A DNA stretch of 64,000 bases from Erysipelotrichaceae bacterium 66202529 (lineage in GTDB: Bacteria > Bacillota_I > Bacilli_A > Erysipelotrichales > Erysipelotrichaceae): positions 1,054,001 through 1,118,000 of the forward strand of contig CP046174.1 in the NCBI GenBank assembly GCA_017161075.1. The letters run 5' to 3'. Below the pieces are notes generated by a model. That model was given only the letters and a program-made list of their open reading frames with translations, was not told where the DNA came from and made no database searches. Every line of letters starts with the position of its first letter. Position 1 is the stretch's first letter. Below are positions 1 to 8,265 of this stretch, one piece after another. Both the position numbers and the translations under genes were made by a program.

Positions 1-1029
1 GAAATCAATTTCCACATCCACATCAATACCGCCAATCGTATCCACGATTTCAATCATGGAATTGAAGCTGACGCGGGCATAGTAATCAACCGGGATTCCA
101 AAGAATTGTGAAATGGTATCCACACTCGTATCAATACCATAAATACCGGTATGTGTCAGCTTGTCATTGGCATTGTTCAATGCAGTGTTTGGTACCAGGG
201 CGTCTCTCGGTATGGAAACCATATCGATGTGATTTGCGACTGGATTGACAATCAAAAGCAGGTTGGTATCCGTACGTGTCTGCTGGTCAGGGGAACCGGT
301 ACTGTCCAGACCGCTTAAATATACAGTAAAGGTCTGCTTTGTGATATCCTTTTGTTCCTTGGTTTTTACCGTATCAGTCTTAGAGTAGGTCTTTAGAATC
401 TGTACATTTTTTTCGAAATCCTCGATATTGGCCTTTGACATGTTATAGAAAGTTTCGGAAATCGCCATGGCAGAAACAAAGCCCTGCTCCATCTGGTCAT
501 ACAGGGTTGTATAATCCAGCTCCTCCTTTGCAGTATATTCGCTGATGTCTTTTGATACAGAGGACTTGGCAAATGCAAGGTTATCCGCATCGCTGCCGTT
601 TTGAAAGCCAATGACCTTGTTGGACAGATCGGCTTCCTTTTTGATATTGCTGTTCTTCGCTGTAATCAGGTACACGTTAGTGGTAATGGTAGTGGTACCG
701 TCATCATTTACTTTTGTGGTCTTACTCATCTTGTTGATGGTCGTACGGGATTTGTCCATGAAGTAGCCGAAGGTTCCAATCAATGCGACAAGAAGCACTA
801 GAAACATGCGTTTAATGACTAGTCCCCAGGTTGGCATTCGTTTAAATGCCAGCAGCAGCAGAATCAGAAACAGAACTGCGAAGATGCCTGCCGCAATGGT
901 AATCCATTTAAAGGGAAGAAGCCCAAAGCTGTAGGCGATGTAAAATGAAATGATACTTACGATAAGAAATACAGCAAGCAGGCTGATGTCGATCAGCAGG
1001 CTTCTGCGTTTAACTTTTTTATTTTCCAT
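1..1029 (-). CDS. LytR-CpsA-Psr (LCP) family cell-wall ligase, 3' end cut by window edge
   Basis: The reading frame is open from an ATG at 1029 to base 1, giving 343 residues; the C-terminus lies outside the window. LCP enzymes attach anionic glycopolymers such as wall teichoic acid or capsule to peptidoglycan on the outer face of the membrane. The N-terminus has about three hydrophobic helices (roughly residues 12-90). An extracellular segment follows, then the start of the LCP catalytic domain with DTNLLLIVNP and the arginine motif SIPRDALVP. The last visible residues are VEIDF. It is a close paralogue of the gene at 10361-11944, with which it also shares its upstream promoter block. AGGTG lies upstream of the ATG. 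Confident family call; the polymer it handles is unknown. Confidence 0.9.
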   Translation of the reverse strand, partial: MENKKVKRRSLLIDISLLAVFLIVSIISFYIAYSFGLLPFKWITIAAGIFAVLFLILLLLAFKRMPTWGLVIKRMFLVLLVALIGTFGYFMDKSRTTINKMSKTTKVNDDGTTTITTNVYLITAKNSNIKKEADLSNKVIGFQNGSDADNLAFAKSSVSKDISEYTAKEELDYTTLYDQMEQGFVSAMAISETFYNMSKANIEDFEKNVQILKTYSKTDTVKTKEQKDITKQTFTVYLSGLDSTGSPDQQTRTDTNLLLIVNPVANHIDMVSIPRDALVPNTALNNANDKLTHTGIYGIDTSVDTISQFFGIPVDYYARVSFNSMIEIVDTIGGIDVDVEIDF

Positions 1030-1050
1030 GAAAACACCTCAATAATCTAC

Positions 1051-1067
1051 ATTATAGTATAAAAGAT
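1051..1067 (-). promoter_or_regulatory. Probable promoter of the first LCP gene
   Basis: On the minus strand a TATAAT (1056-1051) lies about 20 bases upstream of the start codon. The surrounding 17-base block TTTATACTATAATGTAG is repeated exactly upstream of the second LCP gene, so the two paralogues were probably duplicated with their promoter. No good -35 box is visible. Confidence 0.5.
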
Positions 1068-1168
1068 GCGGAAATTCCAGATTACCTGTAATTACTCTAT
1101 GTGAACGTTTTGTGAATTTTTGAAAAACAGCAGGGAAATTACATAAATCATAGAAAAAAAGGAAGAAT

Positions 1169-1196
1169 TTGCTTTTTCGAGGCATTGTATTATAAA
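1169..1196 (+). promoter_or_regulatory. Probable promoter of the PTS regulator gene
   Basis: TTGCTT (1169-1174) and TATAAA (1191-1196) are separated by 16 bases and sit 35 bases upstream of the regulator ATG. This is a near-consensus vegetative-sigma promoter. Confidence 0.5.
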
Positions 1197-1230
1197 ATAA
1201 CAGTATTAAAATTTAAAAGAGGTGTTCGCT

Positions 1231-3258
1231 ATGATACCGTTTACGGGAAAACAGTTACAGCTGATTCAGCTGCTGATGAATCGATCCTCCCCTGTTGCCT
1301 TTGAGGAGCTGTCACAGCTTCTGGAGGCAGGCAGACGCAGTGTGTATTACATCGTGAATAAGACAAACGAGGTTCTGCAAATGAATGCACTGGAGCCGGT
1401 TTTCTGTAAACGCGGGGCTGGATATTATCTGAAGGAGGAACAAAAGCAGCGGCTTTCTGAATTACTGAAAAATGAAAAGAAGCTGCTCAGTGAGGTACTG
1501 ACACCACAACAGCGTGTGAGCTTTTTGATCTGCTGTATGATTTATCCAAAATCCGTTATTCATGTGGAGGATATCATGCAGCTGCTAAAATGCAGCCGCA
1601 ATACGGTGTTCAGTGATTTAAAGAATGTAAAGGAGCAGTTAAAAGCCTATGGTCTGGAGCTGCGCATTGATTTGAAAAACGGCTATGGGGTTGAAGGTAA
1701 GGCATTCAATAAGCGGGCAGTATTGCTTTATTTTCTGAAGCAGCTACTCAATGAGGTCGATGTGCATACACTGCCGTTTCTCGATATGGAGCAGGTGGAT
1801 GATTATTATGACAGATTGTTGAAAATCTCCAGTGAACGGGAGCATGAGTATCGCAAGGACAATCTGTTGTCCATTGCCTGTATGCTCAGTATCATACGGG
1901 ATTCTCCCGAACAGTATGATTTTTCTTTGATGGAGCTGCGTGATTTGTGCGAAACACAGGAGCTGGATTTGATTGACCGCTATTTTCAGGAGCTGAATGT
2001 ACATGAGCGCCTGTATCTGGCATTGCACCTGCTTGGCTCCAAGGCGAGCAGAGAGCTGAATCCGCAGGATGATGAACATGATATCCGCATTTTTGAATTA
2101 TCAAGCAGACTGGTGGAATCCTTTGAACGTACAGCCTGTGTGTCCTTTGATGATAAAAATGATCTCATCAATTCCATTTATATGCATCTAAAGCTTTCCA
2201 TGTATTATAATCGCCTGGGAATACAGGTGGTGAATCCGCTCATTGACGAGATACAAAAGCAATATACAGACATCTATATGATTACACAGCTGGTTTGTGA
2301 GGATCTTCGTGATTTATTTCAGATGCCGATCATGGATAGTGAAATCGCCTATCTGACCATGCATTTCGGCGGTCATTTGAAGCAGGGAGTTCGCTGCTAT
2401 GATGAAATCCGCATTCTGGTGGTCTGTCCAAGCGGTATTTCCACATCTACACTTTTGAAGCGGGAGATTGAAGGCTTATATGCAAATGTGCGGGTTGTGG
2501 ATACGGCGAGTCTGGATCATGTTCAGGATTATGAGCAGCAGGTGGATTTTATCGTATCTACCATAGATGTGAAAAGTGAAGTACCTGTGATTCAGGTACA
2601 TCCGATATTGACCAGAGAGGATAAGGCAAGGATTGCCTCTATGATGATGCTGAATTTCGACTGTTATGAAATTAACAATGAAAAGCTGGGTGGTCTGTTT
2701 TCCATTATAGCAGCCTATGTGAAGGATACGGATATGGATGCATTGAAACGGGATGTGCTGGCATATCTAAATCATGGAAATTCCTTTGTGGGTATCCGTG
2801 ATCAAGCGCATATCGGTCTGCTGGATATCCTGAGTGAGGAGAATATACAGGTCGTGGAGCACGCTGGTTCCTGGAAGGATATGATACAGACGGCTTCCCG
2901 TCCGCTGCTGAACCGTGGCATCATTCAAAGCAGCTATGTACAGGAGATGATTCATCTGGTGGATGAATATGGTCCTTATATTTTACTTGCCAATGCGGTT
3001 GCGGTAGCCCATGCAAAGCCGGAGCATGGCGCATTCCGATTGGGGCTGTCTCTGCTGGTAAGTCATGAAGAGGTATTCTTTGATGAAGTGTCATCTGTAC
3101 GCTACCTCTTTGTGTTGTCGGATGCAGCCCATGATAAGCATTTGAACGTTCTGCATGAAATCCTGCAGCTGAGTAGAAGCAGTACGCTTTTACAGCAGCT
3201 GGATGCATGCTCCTGTGCACAGGAGGTTCTGCATATTTTACAATCTGCCTTTTCCTGA
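1231..3258 (+). CDS. PRD-containing PTS transcriptional regulator (MtlR/BglG-like) with EIIB and EIIA domains
   Basis: This is a 675-residue activator of a PTS operon, probably the one starting at 3503. The order is an N-terminal helix-turn-helix pair, two PRD modules (about 190-400), an EIIB-like domain with ILVVCPSG (Cys399), and a C-terminal EIIA-2 domain with VAHAKPEHGAF (His594). In this family, phosphorylation of PRD histidines and of the EIIA/EIIB-like domains reports sugar transport and general PTS load. A start at GTG 1222 would overlap the ribosome site AGAGGTG (1218-1224), so ATG 1231 with a 6-base spacer is preferred. Whether it binds DNA (MtlR type) or RNA (BglG type) is not proven. 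The N-terminal HTH and the poor -35 box of the target promoter favour a DNA-binding activator. Confidence 0.88.
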   Translation: MIPFTGKQLQLIQLLMNRSSPVAFEELSQLLEAGRRSVYYIVNKTNEVLQMNALEPVFCKRGAGYYLKEEQKQRLSELLKNEKKLLSEVLTPQQRVSFLICCMIYPKSVIHVEDIMQLLKCSRNTVFSDLKNVKEQLKAYGLELRIDLKNGYGVEGKAFNKRAVLLYFLKQLLNEVDVHTLPFLDMEQVDDYYDRLLKISSEREHEYRKDNLLSIACMLSIIRDSPEQYDFSLMELRDLCETQELDLIDRYFQELNVHERLYLALHLLGSKASRELNPQDDEHDIRIFELSSRLVESFERTACVSFDDKNDLINSIYMHLKLSMYYNRLGIQVVNPLIDEIQKQYTDIYMITQLVCEDLRDLFQMPIMDSEIAYLTMHFGGHLKQGVRCYDEIRILVVCPSGISTSTLLKREIEGLYANVRVVDTASLDHVQDYEQQVDFIVSTIDVKSEVPVIQVHPILTREDKARIASMMMLNFDCYEINNEKLGGLFSIIAAYVKDTDMDALKRDVLAYLNHGNSFVGIRDQAHIGLLDILSEENIQVVEHAGSWKDMIQTASRPLLNRGIIQSSYVQEMIHLVDEYGPYILLANAVAVAHAKPEHGAFRLGLSLLVSHEEVFFDEVSSVRYLFVLSDAAHDKHLNVLHEILQLSRSSTLLQQLDACSCAQEVLHILQSAFS

Positions 3259-3385
3259 GCCTTAGAAGGTGCTGTTTACAGCTTTGATACAGGAGAAAGC
3301 AGGCTGATGTGGTGTGTATGGTGTATCCATTTTCAGTCATTGCAGGTACCACACAACGCCGTGCTGCCAATAAACGATAACAAAG

Positions 3386-3433
3386 AAGTCCAACGACTTG
3401 TACTTTCAAGTTCTGCCAGGTTGGACTTTTTTT
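3386..3433 (+). terminator. Rho-independent terminator after the PTS regulator
   Basis: AAGTCCAAC (3386-3394) pairs with GTTGGACTT (3420-3428). A small inner hairpin (ACTTG/CAAGT) sits in the loop and a run of seven T follows. It separates the regulator from the PTS operon. Because the adjacent protein has PRDs, antitermination at this hairpin is possible but the promoter lies after it. Confidence 0.75.
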
Positions 3434-3456
3434 CTATCCCCTTGTGTCTGTATAAT
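3429..3456 (+). promoter_or_regulatory. Candidate activator-dependent promoter of the PTS operon
   Basis: A perfect TATAAT (3451-3456) lies 46 bases before the first EIIA start. The -35 position holds only T-rich sequence from the terminator tail. A good -10 without a -35 fits activation by the upstream PRD regulator. Confidence 0.5.
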
Positions 3457-3502
3457 GTACATGTAAAGAGATGCATATCTTTCAACCGTGGAGGTGAAGG
3501 CG

Positions 3503-3994
3503 ATGAAAGAAGAGCTGTTAAGCATTGATAATATTCAGGTATTGCAAGCGATAGACAACTGGGAAGCCGCAATTAAAACGGCGGTTGAGCCACTGATACG
3601 AAATGGCTTTGTCGAGGAGAATTATACCCGTGCCATTTTAAAAAATATCAAAGCATGGGGGCCCTATTTCATGGCCGGCCCCTACATCATTCTTCCTCAT
3701 GCAAGACCGGAGGAGGGTGTGAAAAAGAATCAGATTTCCATTCTGTCAATAAAAAAACCGGTTTATTTTGACAATGGAAAGGTACCGATCCGCTTGTTGA
3801 TGATTCTGGCTTCTGTAGATTCAAAATCACATCTGAGAATCCTGAAACTACTGGCGAGTGTGTTAACGGATGAAACAGTGCTGCGGAGTCTGCTGAAAAG
3901 CGATACCCCGCAAAGACTGCTTCAATGTTTTCAAGCAAAGGAATGGAAGGGAGGGAAAGAAGATGGGATTTCAATTCATACCGCAGCTGATTGA
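3503..3994 (+). CDS. PTS EIIA component (fructose/mannitol/ascorbate EIIA-2 type)
   Basis: A 163-residue cytoplasmic phosphocarrier that takes phosphate from HPr and passes it to EIIB. The EIIA-2 signature PYIILPHARPEEG gives the phosphorylated histidine as His66. The true start is ATG 3503, preceded by GGAGGTG (3490-3496); a GTG at 3488 would overlap that ribosome site. Its 3' end overlaps the next gene by 32 bases, so the two are translated together. It belongs to a different EIIA subclass from its neighbour, and a locus with two EIIA proteins and two EIIC proteins may feed two transporters. Confident family call, substrate unknown. Confidence 0.87.
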   Translation: MKEELLSIDNIQVLQAIDNWEAAIKTAVEPLIRNGFVEENYTRAILKNIKAWGPYFMAGPYIILPHARPEEGVKKNQISILSIKKPVYFDNGKVPIRLLMILASVDSKSHLRILKLLASVLTDETVLRSLLKSDTPQRLLQCFQAKEWKGGKEDGISIHTAAD

Positions 3995-4433
3995 GACAGA
4001 CCTGCAGGTACAAAATAAGGAAGAGGTTATCCGTTATCTGGCGAACAAGCTGCAGGCTCATGGCTTCAGCAATCCGTCCTATGCGGACAAGGTATTGATG
4101 CGTGAGCAGGAATATCCAACCGGCTTACGTACCAAATGTGCAGCGATTGCCATACCGCATGCCTTTGATCCCGGAATCAGCGGGAATCATGTTGCACTGG
4201 CAATACTGAAGCATCCCATTCGCTTTTACAATATGGAAGACATGGACAGCGAAATTGAGGTGGACATGGTATTCCTTATGGCAATCAGCAGTGCTCACGA
4301 GCAGTTGAAAATGCTGAAAACAATTATGCAGATGCTGGGGGATGATACCCTGTTTACCCGGCTTGTAAAGCTGCATGATGCAAATGCTGTATGCAGTCAG
4401 CTGAATGCATTTATAGAAGGACAGAAATCATAA
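3963..4433 (+). CDS. PTS EIIA component, galactitol type (GatA-like)
   Basis: A 156-residue EIIA of the galactitol family. The phosphorylated histidine is His66 in AIAIPHAFDP. The ATG at 3963 lies inside the end of the previous gene and follows GGGAGGGAAAG. It is followed 18 bases later by the EIIB gene, and together with the EIIB (4452) and EIIC (4763) it completes a galactitol-type enzyme II. The family name does not prove galactitol as substrate. No galactitol-1-phosphate dehydrogenase, tagatose-6-phosphate kinase or aldolase is present here. Confidence 0.85.
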   Translation: MGFQFIPQLIETDLQVQNKEEVIRYLANKLQAHGFSNPSYADKVLMREQEYPTGLRTKCAAIAIPHAFDPGISGNHVALAILKHPIRFYNMEDMDSEIEVDMVFLMAISSAHEQLKMLKTIMQMLGDDTLFTRLVKLHDANAVCSQLNAFIEGQKS

Positions 4434-4451
4434 CAAAAAGGAGAAGCTATT

Positions 4452-4727
4452 ATGAAGAAAATTGTAATCGCCTGCGGTGCAGGTCTGGCAACATCCAGTA
4501 TGGTGCGTGAAAAGGTGGAGGAAGAGCTGAAGAAGCATGGAATACCATGTGAAATTATTCAGTGCACCCTGCATGAGGTGGAGGGATATGACGGACAGGT
4601 CGATCTCATCATCACCACAATGAAGGTGAAAAAGAAATTTACGTCACCACTCGTTCATGGCAGCGCCTATCTGACAGGAATCAATGAGGACGCTGTAACG
4701 CAGCAGATTATGGATATTCTTGCGTAA
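4452..4727 (+). CDS. PTS EIIB component, galactitol type (GatB-like)
   Basis: A 91-residue EIIB with the active-site cysteine Cys8 in KKIVIACGAGLATSS, the usual P-loop-like Cys motif. It carries phosphate from EIIA to the sugar bound by EIIC. AAAGGAG lies 7 bases before the ATG. The length is normal for GatB (about 94). It sits between the EIIA and EIIC genes in a tight operon. Confidence 0.9.
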   Translation: MKKIVIACGAGLATSSMVREKVEEELKKHGIPCEIIQCTLHEVEGYDGQVDLIITTMKVKKKFTSPLVHGSAYLTGINEDAVTQQIMDILA

Positions 4728-4762
4728 TTGCAGGAAAACAGGAAAGAACAGGAGAAAACATT

Positions 4763-6154
4763 ATGCAGACAGTATTAGATATCATTCAGTATATCGTCGA
4801 TCTGGGGAGCTATGTATTCGTACCAATTTTGATGTGTATCATCGGATTGATTTTTGGATTGAAGCCCTCCAAGGCCATCAAAGCCGGAGTTACCGTAGGA
4901 ATCGGACTCATCGGCGTAAGCATCGTATCCACCCTGACAGCGGATTCCCTGTCACCAGTCATAAACGAAATGGTCAAGGTGCTGCATCTGAATCTGACCG
5001 CTATCGATGTCGGCGGTTCACCGGCAGCAGCGGTAGGCTTTGGAAGTCTGTTGGGGGCAGCACTGATTATTGTCATTTTAATTACCAATATCGTTCTGGT
5101 TGCCCTGAAGCTGACCAAGACCGTGAATGTGGATATTTATAATTTCTGGTATTTCGCTATCACCGCAGGCTTTGTACAGCTTTTGACAGGAAGCTACTGG
5201 CTGGCAATTTTAGCAGGTGTGACCCATGCTATTTTAGGGCTGAAGGTAGCGGACGTTATGGCGCATCGTACACAGGAAATCATTGGTATCGACGCGATTT
5301 CCATACCGCACGGCTTTGCGGCAGCCAGTGCTCCGCTGTTCATGGTACTGGATAAGGTGTATGATCGGATTCCGTATCTGAAGCACCGCAAAGAAAGTGA
5401 AGAAGAAAATGGAGAAGGGCATGGCATCGGTAAGCTGATCGGTTCTGTACTTGGTCAGCCGATTTATTTGGGATTGATTATGGGCCTGCTGTTCGGAGTT
5501 ATTGCCGGCTATGATTTTAAGGGGATCGCGGATGTCACCATGAAAACCGCCGCCATCATGATGCTGTTTCCAACCATGGTAAAAATGATCGTCAACGGAC
5601 TGATTCCGATTTCCAACCAGGCAAAGAAATTCTTTACCACGCATTTCAAGGACAGAGAGCTGTATATCGGTCTGGATTCCGCGGTAACGATTGGGCATCC
5701 GGTAACTATCAGTGTAGGCTTTCTGATGATTCCTGTATTCATGGTATTTGCGGCTATCCTTCCGGGCAATACGACACTGCCGCTTGGCGAGGTACCGTTT
5801 GCGGCCTTCTATGTTTGCTTTGCGACCATCGTACACCGCGGCAACCGCAGAAGAACCATCGTATCCAGTCTGATTTTCATACCGATCGTTTTGTGGATTT
5901 CCAGTTGGGCTGCACCGCTGTTTACTGAGCTTGCCTCCAATGCGGGACTCAGCTATGTACAGGCAGGACAGCAGGCTACCACCATGGCATTGGGAAATAT
6001 GTTTATCTGGCTGCCGACCGTACTGGCACAGACTCCGCTCATCGGTGCAGTTATCCTGATTGTTATCGATATCGCAGTTCTGTTTGGCGGTAAATTCATT
6101 GAGCGCTATTATGCGAAGGAAGATGCGGCATTTGAAGCAGAATATTACGAATGA
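4763..6154 (+). CDS. PTS EIIC component, galactitol type (GatC-like) permease
   Basis: A 463-residue polytopic membrane protein with about ten hydrophobic segments. It contains the family motif SIPHGFAAASAP and the late motif PGNTTLPLGE, both also found in the second EIIC at 8266. It forms the sugar channel and works with the EIIA and EIIB just upstream. CAGGAG stands 9 bases before the ATG. The C-terminus is charged (AKEDAAFEAEYYE), as expected for a cytoplasmic tail. The substrate is probably a polyol or related sugar, by family inference only. Confidence 0.88.
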   Translation: MQTVLDIIQYIVDLGSYVFVPILMCIIGLIFGLKPSKAIKAGVTVGIGLIGVSIVSTLTADSLSPVINEMVKVLHLNLTAIDVGGSPAAAVGFGSLLGAALIIVILITNIVLVALKLTKTVNVDIYNFWYFAITAGFVQLLTGSYWLAILAGVTHAILGLKVADVMAHRTQEIIGIDAISIPHGFAAASAPLFMVLDKVYDRIPYLKHRKESEEENGEGHGIGKLIGSVLGQPIYLGLIMGLLFGVIAGYDFKGIADVTMKTAAIMMLFPTMVKMIVNGLIPISNQAKKFFTTHFKDRELYIGLDSAVTIGHPVTISVGFLMIPVFMVFAAILPGNTTLPLGEVPFAAFYVCFATIVHRGNRRRTIVSSLIFIPIVLWISSWAAPLFTELASNAGLSYVQAGQQATTMALGNMFIWLPTVLAQTPLIGAVILIVIDIAVLFGGKFIERYYAKEDAAFEAEYYE

Positions 6155-6260
6155 GCAAAGACTTGATGAACATGCTTTCTATATTGCTTTAAAGATTGAA
6201 AAATGAAACAACATTGTATTTCATACGGGGATATCATGAAAGAAATGAGGAAAAAAAGAA

Positions 6261-7271
6261 ATGAAAAAAATTAAAATCGGTGTGGTAGGTGCCGGTATTT
6301 ACGGAAACTATCATATCCATACGTATACCTGTGATCCGCATGTGGAAAAGGTGGTATTCTGTGATTTGAACGAGGAACGCCGAGCAGCAACGGCACAACG
6401 CTATCATGTAACAGGATATGCCAGTGTTAAGGAAATGATACAGGCTGAAGCATTGGATGCCGTTAGCATCGCCACTCCTGATCCATACCATTTTGAGCCC
6501 GCAAAGGATGCCATGGAAGCAGGAATCAAATATCTGATGATTGAAAAGCCGCTGGCGACAACCGTAGAGGAATGTGAGCAGCTGATTGCAATGGCAGAAG
6601 CATATGACGTTCAGATCGCAGTGGATTTTCACAAGCGCTGGGATCCGGCTTATAACAATATGCGGGATGAGATTCAGAAGGATAAAGAAAACATCATCCG
6701 CGGCTATATGTCACTGGACGATGTGATTGATGTTCCGACTAGCTGGTTTACCTGGACAGACAAATCCTCGCCATCCTGGTTTCTGGGTGTGCACTGCTAT
6801 GATTTGATACGCTATCTGAGCGGCAGCGAGGTGAAACGTGTATACGCTGTTGGAAACAAAGAGGTATTAAAAAAGCAAGGCTATCAGACCTATGACAATA
6901 TCCAGGCAATTCTGACCATGGAGGACGGAAGCAACTGGACGGTCGAAAACTCCTGGATTCTGCCAAATACCTATCCGAAGTCAAATGACGGACAGCTTGT
7001 GATCGTGACGGAGCACAAGTATTTGAAAAATGAATCCTATCGCGGGGTTAAGACCTATACTGACAAAAAGGCAAGCCTGCCAAACTATATCTTCATGAAC
7101 TTTGATGAGCACCATGCAAGCGGCTTCGGACTGGAGCCGATGCAGGAATTCGTCAGTGATATTGTAAACGGGAAAGCATTCCGGACAAATGCTTACGATG
7201 GTTTACAGGCAACGAGAATTGCAGCGGCTGTGCATGCATCTGCACAAAGCGGCAGCGTCATACAATTATAA
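6261..7271 (+). CDS. Gfo/Idh/MocA-family NAD(P)-dependent oxidoreductase
   Basis: A 336-residue enzyme with an N-terminal Rossmann fold (GVVGAGIYGNYH, residues 7-18) and the family Glu-Lys-Pro motif at 95-97 (IEKPLATT). A HKRWDP segment follows, then the C-terminal alpha/beta domain. The family oxidises or reduces ring or chain hydroxyls of sugars and inositols using bound NAD(P). GAGG precedes the ATG. Its place between the two EIIC genes suggests it converts the imported sugar phosphate or a derivative. A gap of about 100 bases separates it from the first EIIC, with no clear terminator. Substrate not known. Confidence 0.85.
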   Translation: MKKIKIGVVGAGIYGNYHIHTYTCDPHVEKVVFCDLNEERRAATAQRYHVTGYASVKEMIQAEALDAVSIATPDPYHFEPAKDAMEAGIKYLMIEKPLATTVEECEQLIAMAEAYDVQIAVDFHKRWDPAYNNMRDEIQKDKENIIRGYMSLDDVIDVPTSWFTWTDKSSPSWFLGVHCYDLIRYLSGSEVKRVYAVGNKEVLKKQGYQTYDNIQAILTMEDGSNWTVENSWILPNTYPKSNDGQLVIVTEHKYLKNESYRGVKTYTDKKASLPNYIFMNFDEHHASGFGLEPMQEFVSDIVNGKAFRTNAYDGLQATRIAAAVHASAQSGSVIQL

Positions 7272-7276
7272 AGAAC

Positions 7277-7345
7277 AGGGCAGTGCGTACTGATATCTTG
7301 CAAGTATAGTATACTACAAATATCCGGTATCGTCCTGCCCTTTTT
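7277..7345 (+). terminator. Long-stem terminator or attenuator after the oxidoreductase
   Basis: AGGGCAG (7277-7283) pairs with CTGCCCT (7335-7341), with further pairing of GATATC and GGTATC inside, and TTTTT follows. It probably lowers expression of the epimerase and second EIIC relative to the first PTS genes. Confidence 0.6.
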
Positions 7346-7362
7346 CAGAAAGGATATGAATT

Positions 7363-8259
7363 ATGATACAGCTTGAATCAGAGCACCTGACGGTAAGCAT
7401 TGATCCCTTTGGTGCGCAGCTAAACAGTATATATGGGAAACAGGACGATCTGGAATATCTGTGGCAGAAGGATCCTGATGTTTGGAACAGCTCAGCTCCT
7501 GTTGTTTTTCCTATCATAGGAAAGCTGAATAATATGGAATACCGTTTAAACGGAAAACACTACAGCATGCGCTCAAACGGTTTGATCCGCTATGAGCAGC
7601 TGCAGGTACTTTCTGCGGATTGCGAAAAAGCCATTCTGCAATTTACCTCTACAAAGCAAACATATGAACAGTATCCGTTTCACTGTCATGTGATTCTGAC
7701 GTTTACGTTATCCGGGCGCTGTCTGCAGGTGCATACGGATATATATAACGACGATGATAAGCCGATGTATTTCAATTACGGAGGGCATCCGGGCTTTCGC
7801 ATTCCTTTGCAGGAAGGTGAGTCCAGCAACGATTATTATGTAGAGTTTGAAGAGAATGAAAACGCATGGATTTATGAGGTATGTGAAAGCGGACAGCTGA
7901 CAGAGGTACAGCGGCAGTTTTTTATGGATGAACGGCGGTTTTTTATTCGCAGAGAGCTGTTTCTGAAGGAGGCACTGGCCTTTCAGAATGTGAAATCGCA
8001 GGCTGTTTCTATACGGAATCTATACAATGATAAGGCGGTAACGCTTCGCTTTTCTGGCTTTGATGGTCTTGGTATCTGGTCACCCTGCAGAAAGCAGCCG
8101 GTACGCTTTATCTGTCTGGAGCCATGGCTGGGACATGCGGACTTTGTTGGTTTTCATGGGGAATTGAGCCAGCGCCATGGTATGCAGAGCTTGCGTGCAG
8201 GGGAAGCATATTCCTGTGATTATGAAATAGAAATTAGTCAGGGTATCAGTGGTGGATAA
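7363..8259 (+). CDS. Aldose 1-epimerase family protein (LacX-like)
   Basis: A 298-residue galactose-mutarotase-fold protein. The motif YGGHPGFRIP (about 143-152) holds the histidine expected in the active site of this superfamily. The family interconverts sugar anomers; LacX-like members are often in PTS operons and may act on phosphorylated or modified sugars. GAAAGGAT precedes the ATG. Only 6 bases separate it from the second EIIC, so the two are probably cotranscribed. No signal peptide is seen, so it should act in the cytoplasm. Confidence 0.8.
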   Translation: MIQLESEHLTVSIDPFGAQLNSIYGKQDDLEYLWQKDPDVWNSSAPVVFPIIGKLNNMEYRLNGKHYSMRSNGLIRYEQLQVLSADCEKAILQFTSTKQTYEQYPFHCHVILTFTLSGRCLQVHTDIYNDDDKPMYFNYGGHPGFRIPLQEGESSNDYYVEFEENENAWIYEVCESGQLTEVQRQFFMDERRFFIRRELFLKEALAFQNVKSQAVSIRNLYNDKAVTLRFSGFDGLGIWSPCRKQPVRFICLEPWLGHADFVGFHGELSQRHGMQSLRAGEAYSCDYEIEISQGISGG

Positions 8260-8265
8260 GCTGAA

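Noticed and set aside
4720..5142. 140-codon plus-strand frame at the start of the EIIC gene
   Set aside because: Out of frame with the obvious EIIC protein, strongly Arg-rich and without a ribosome site.
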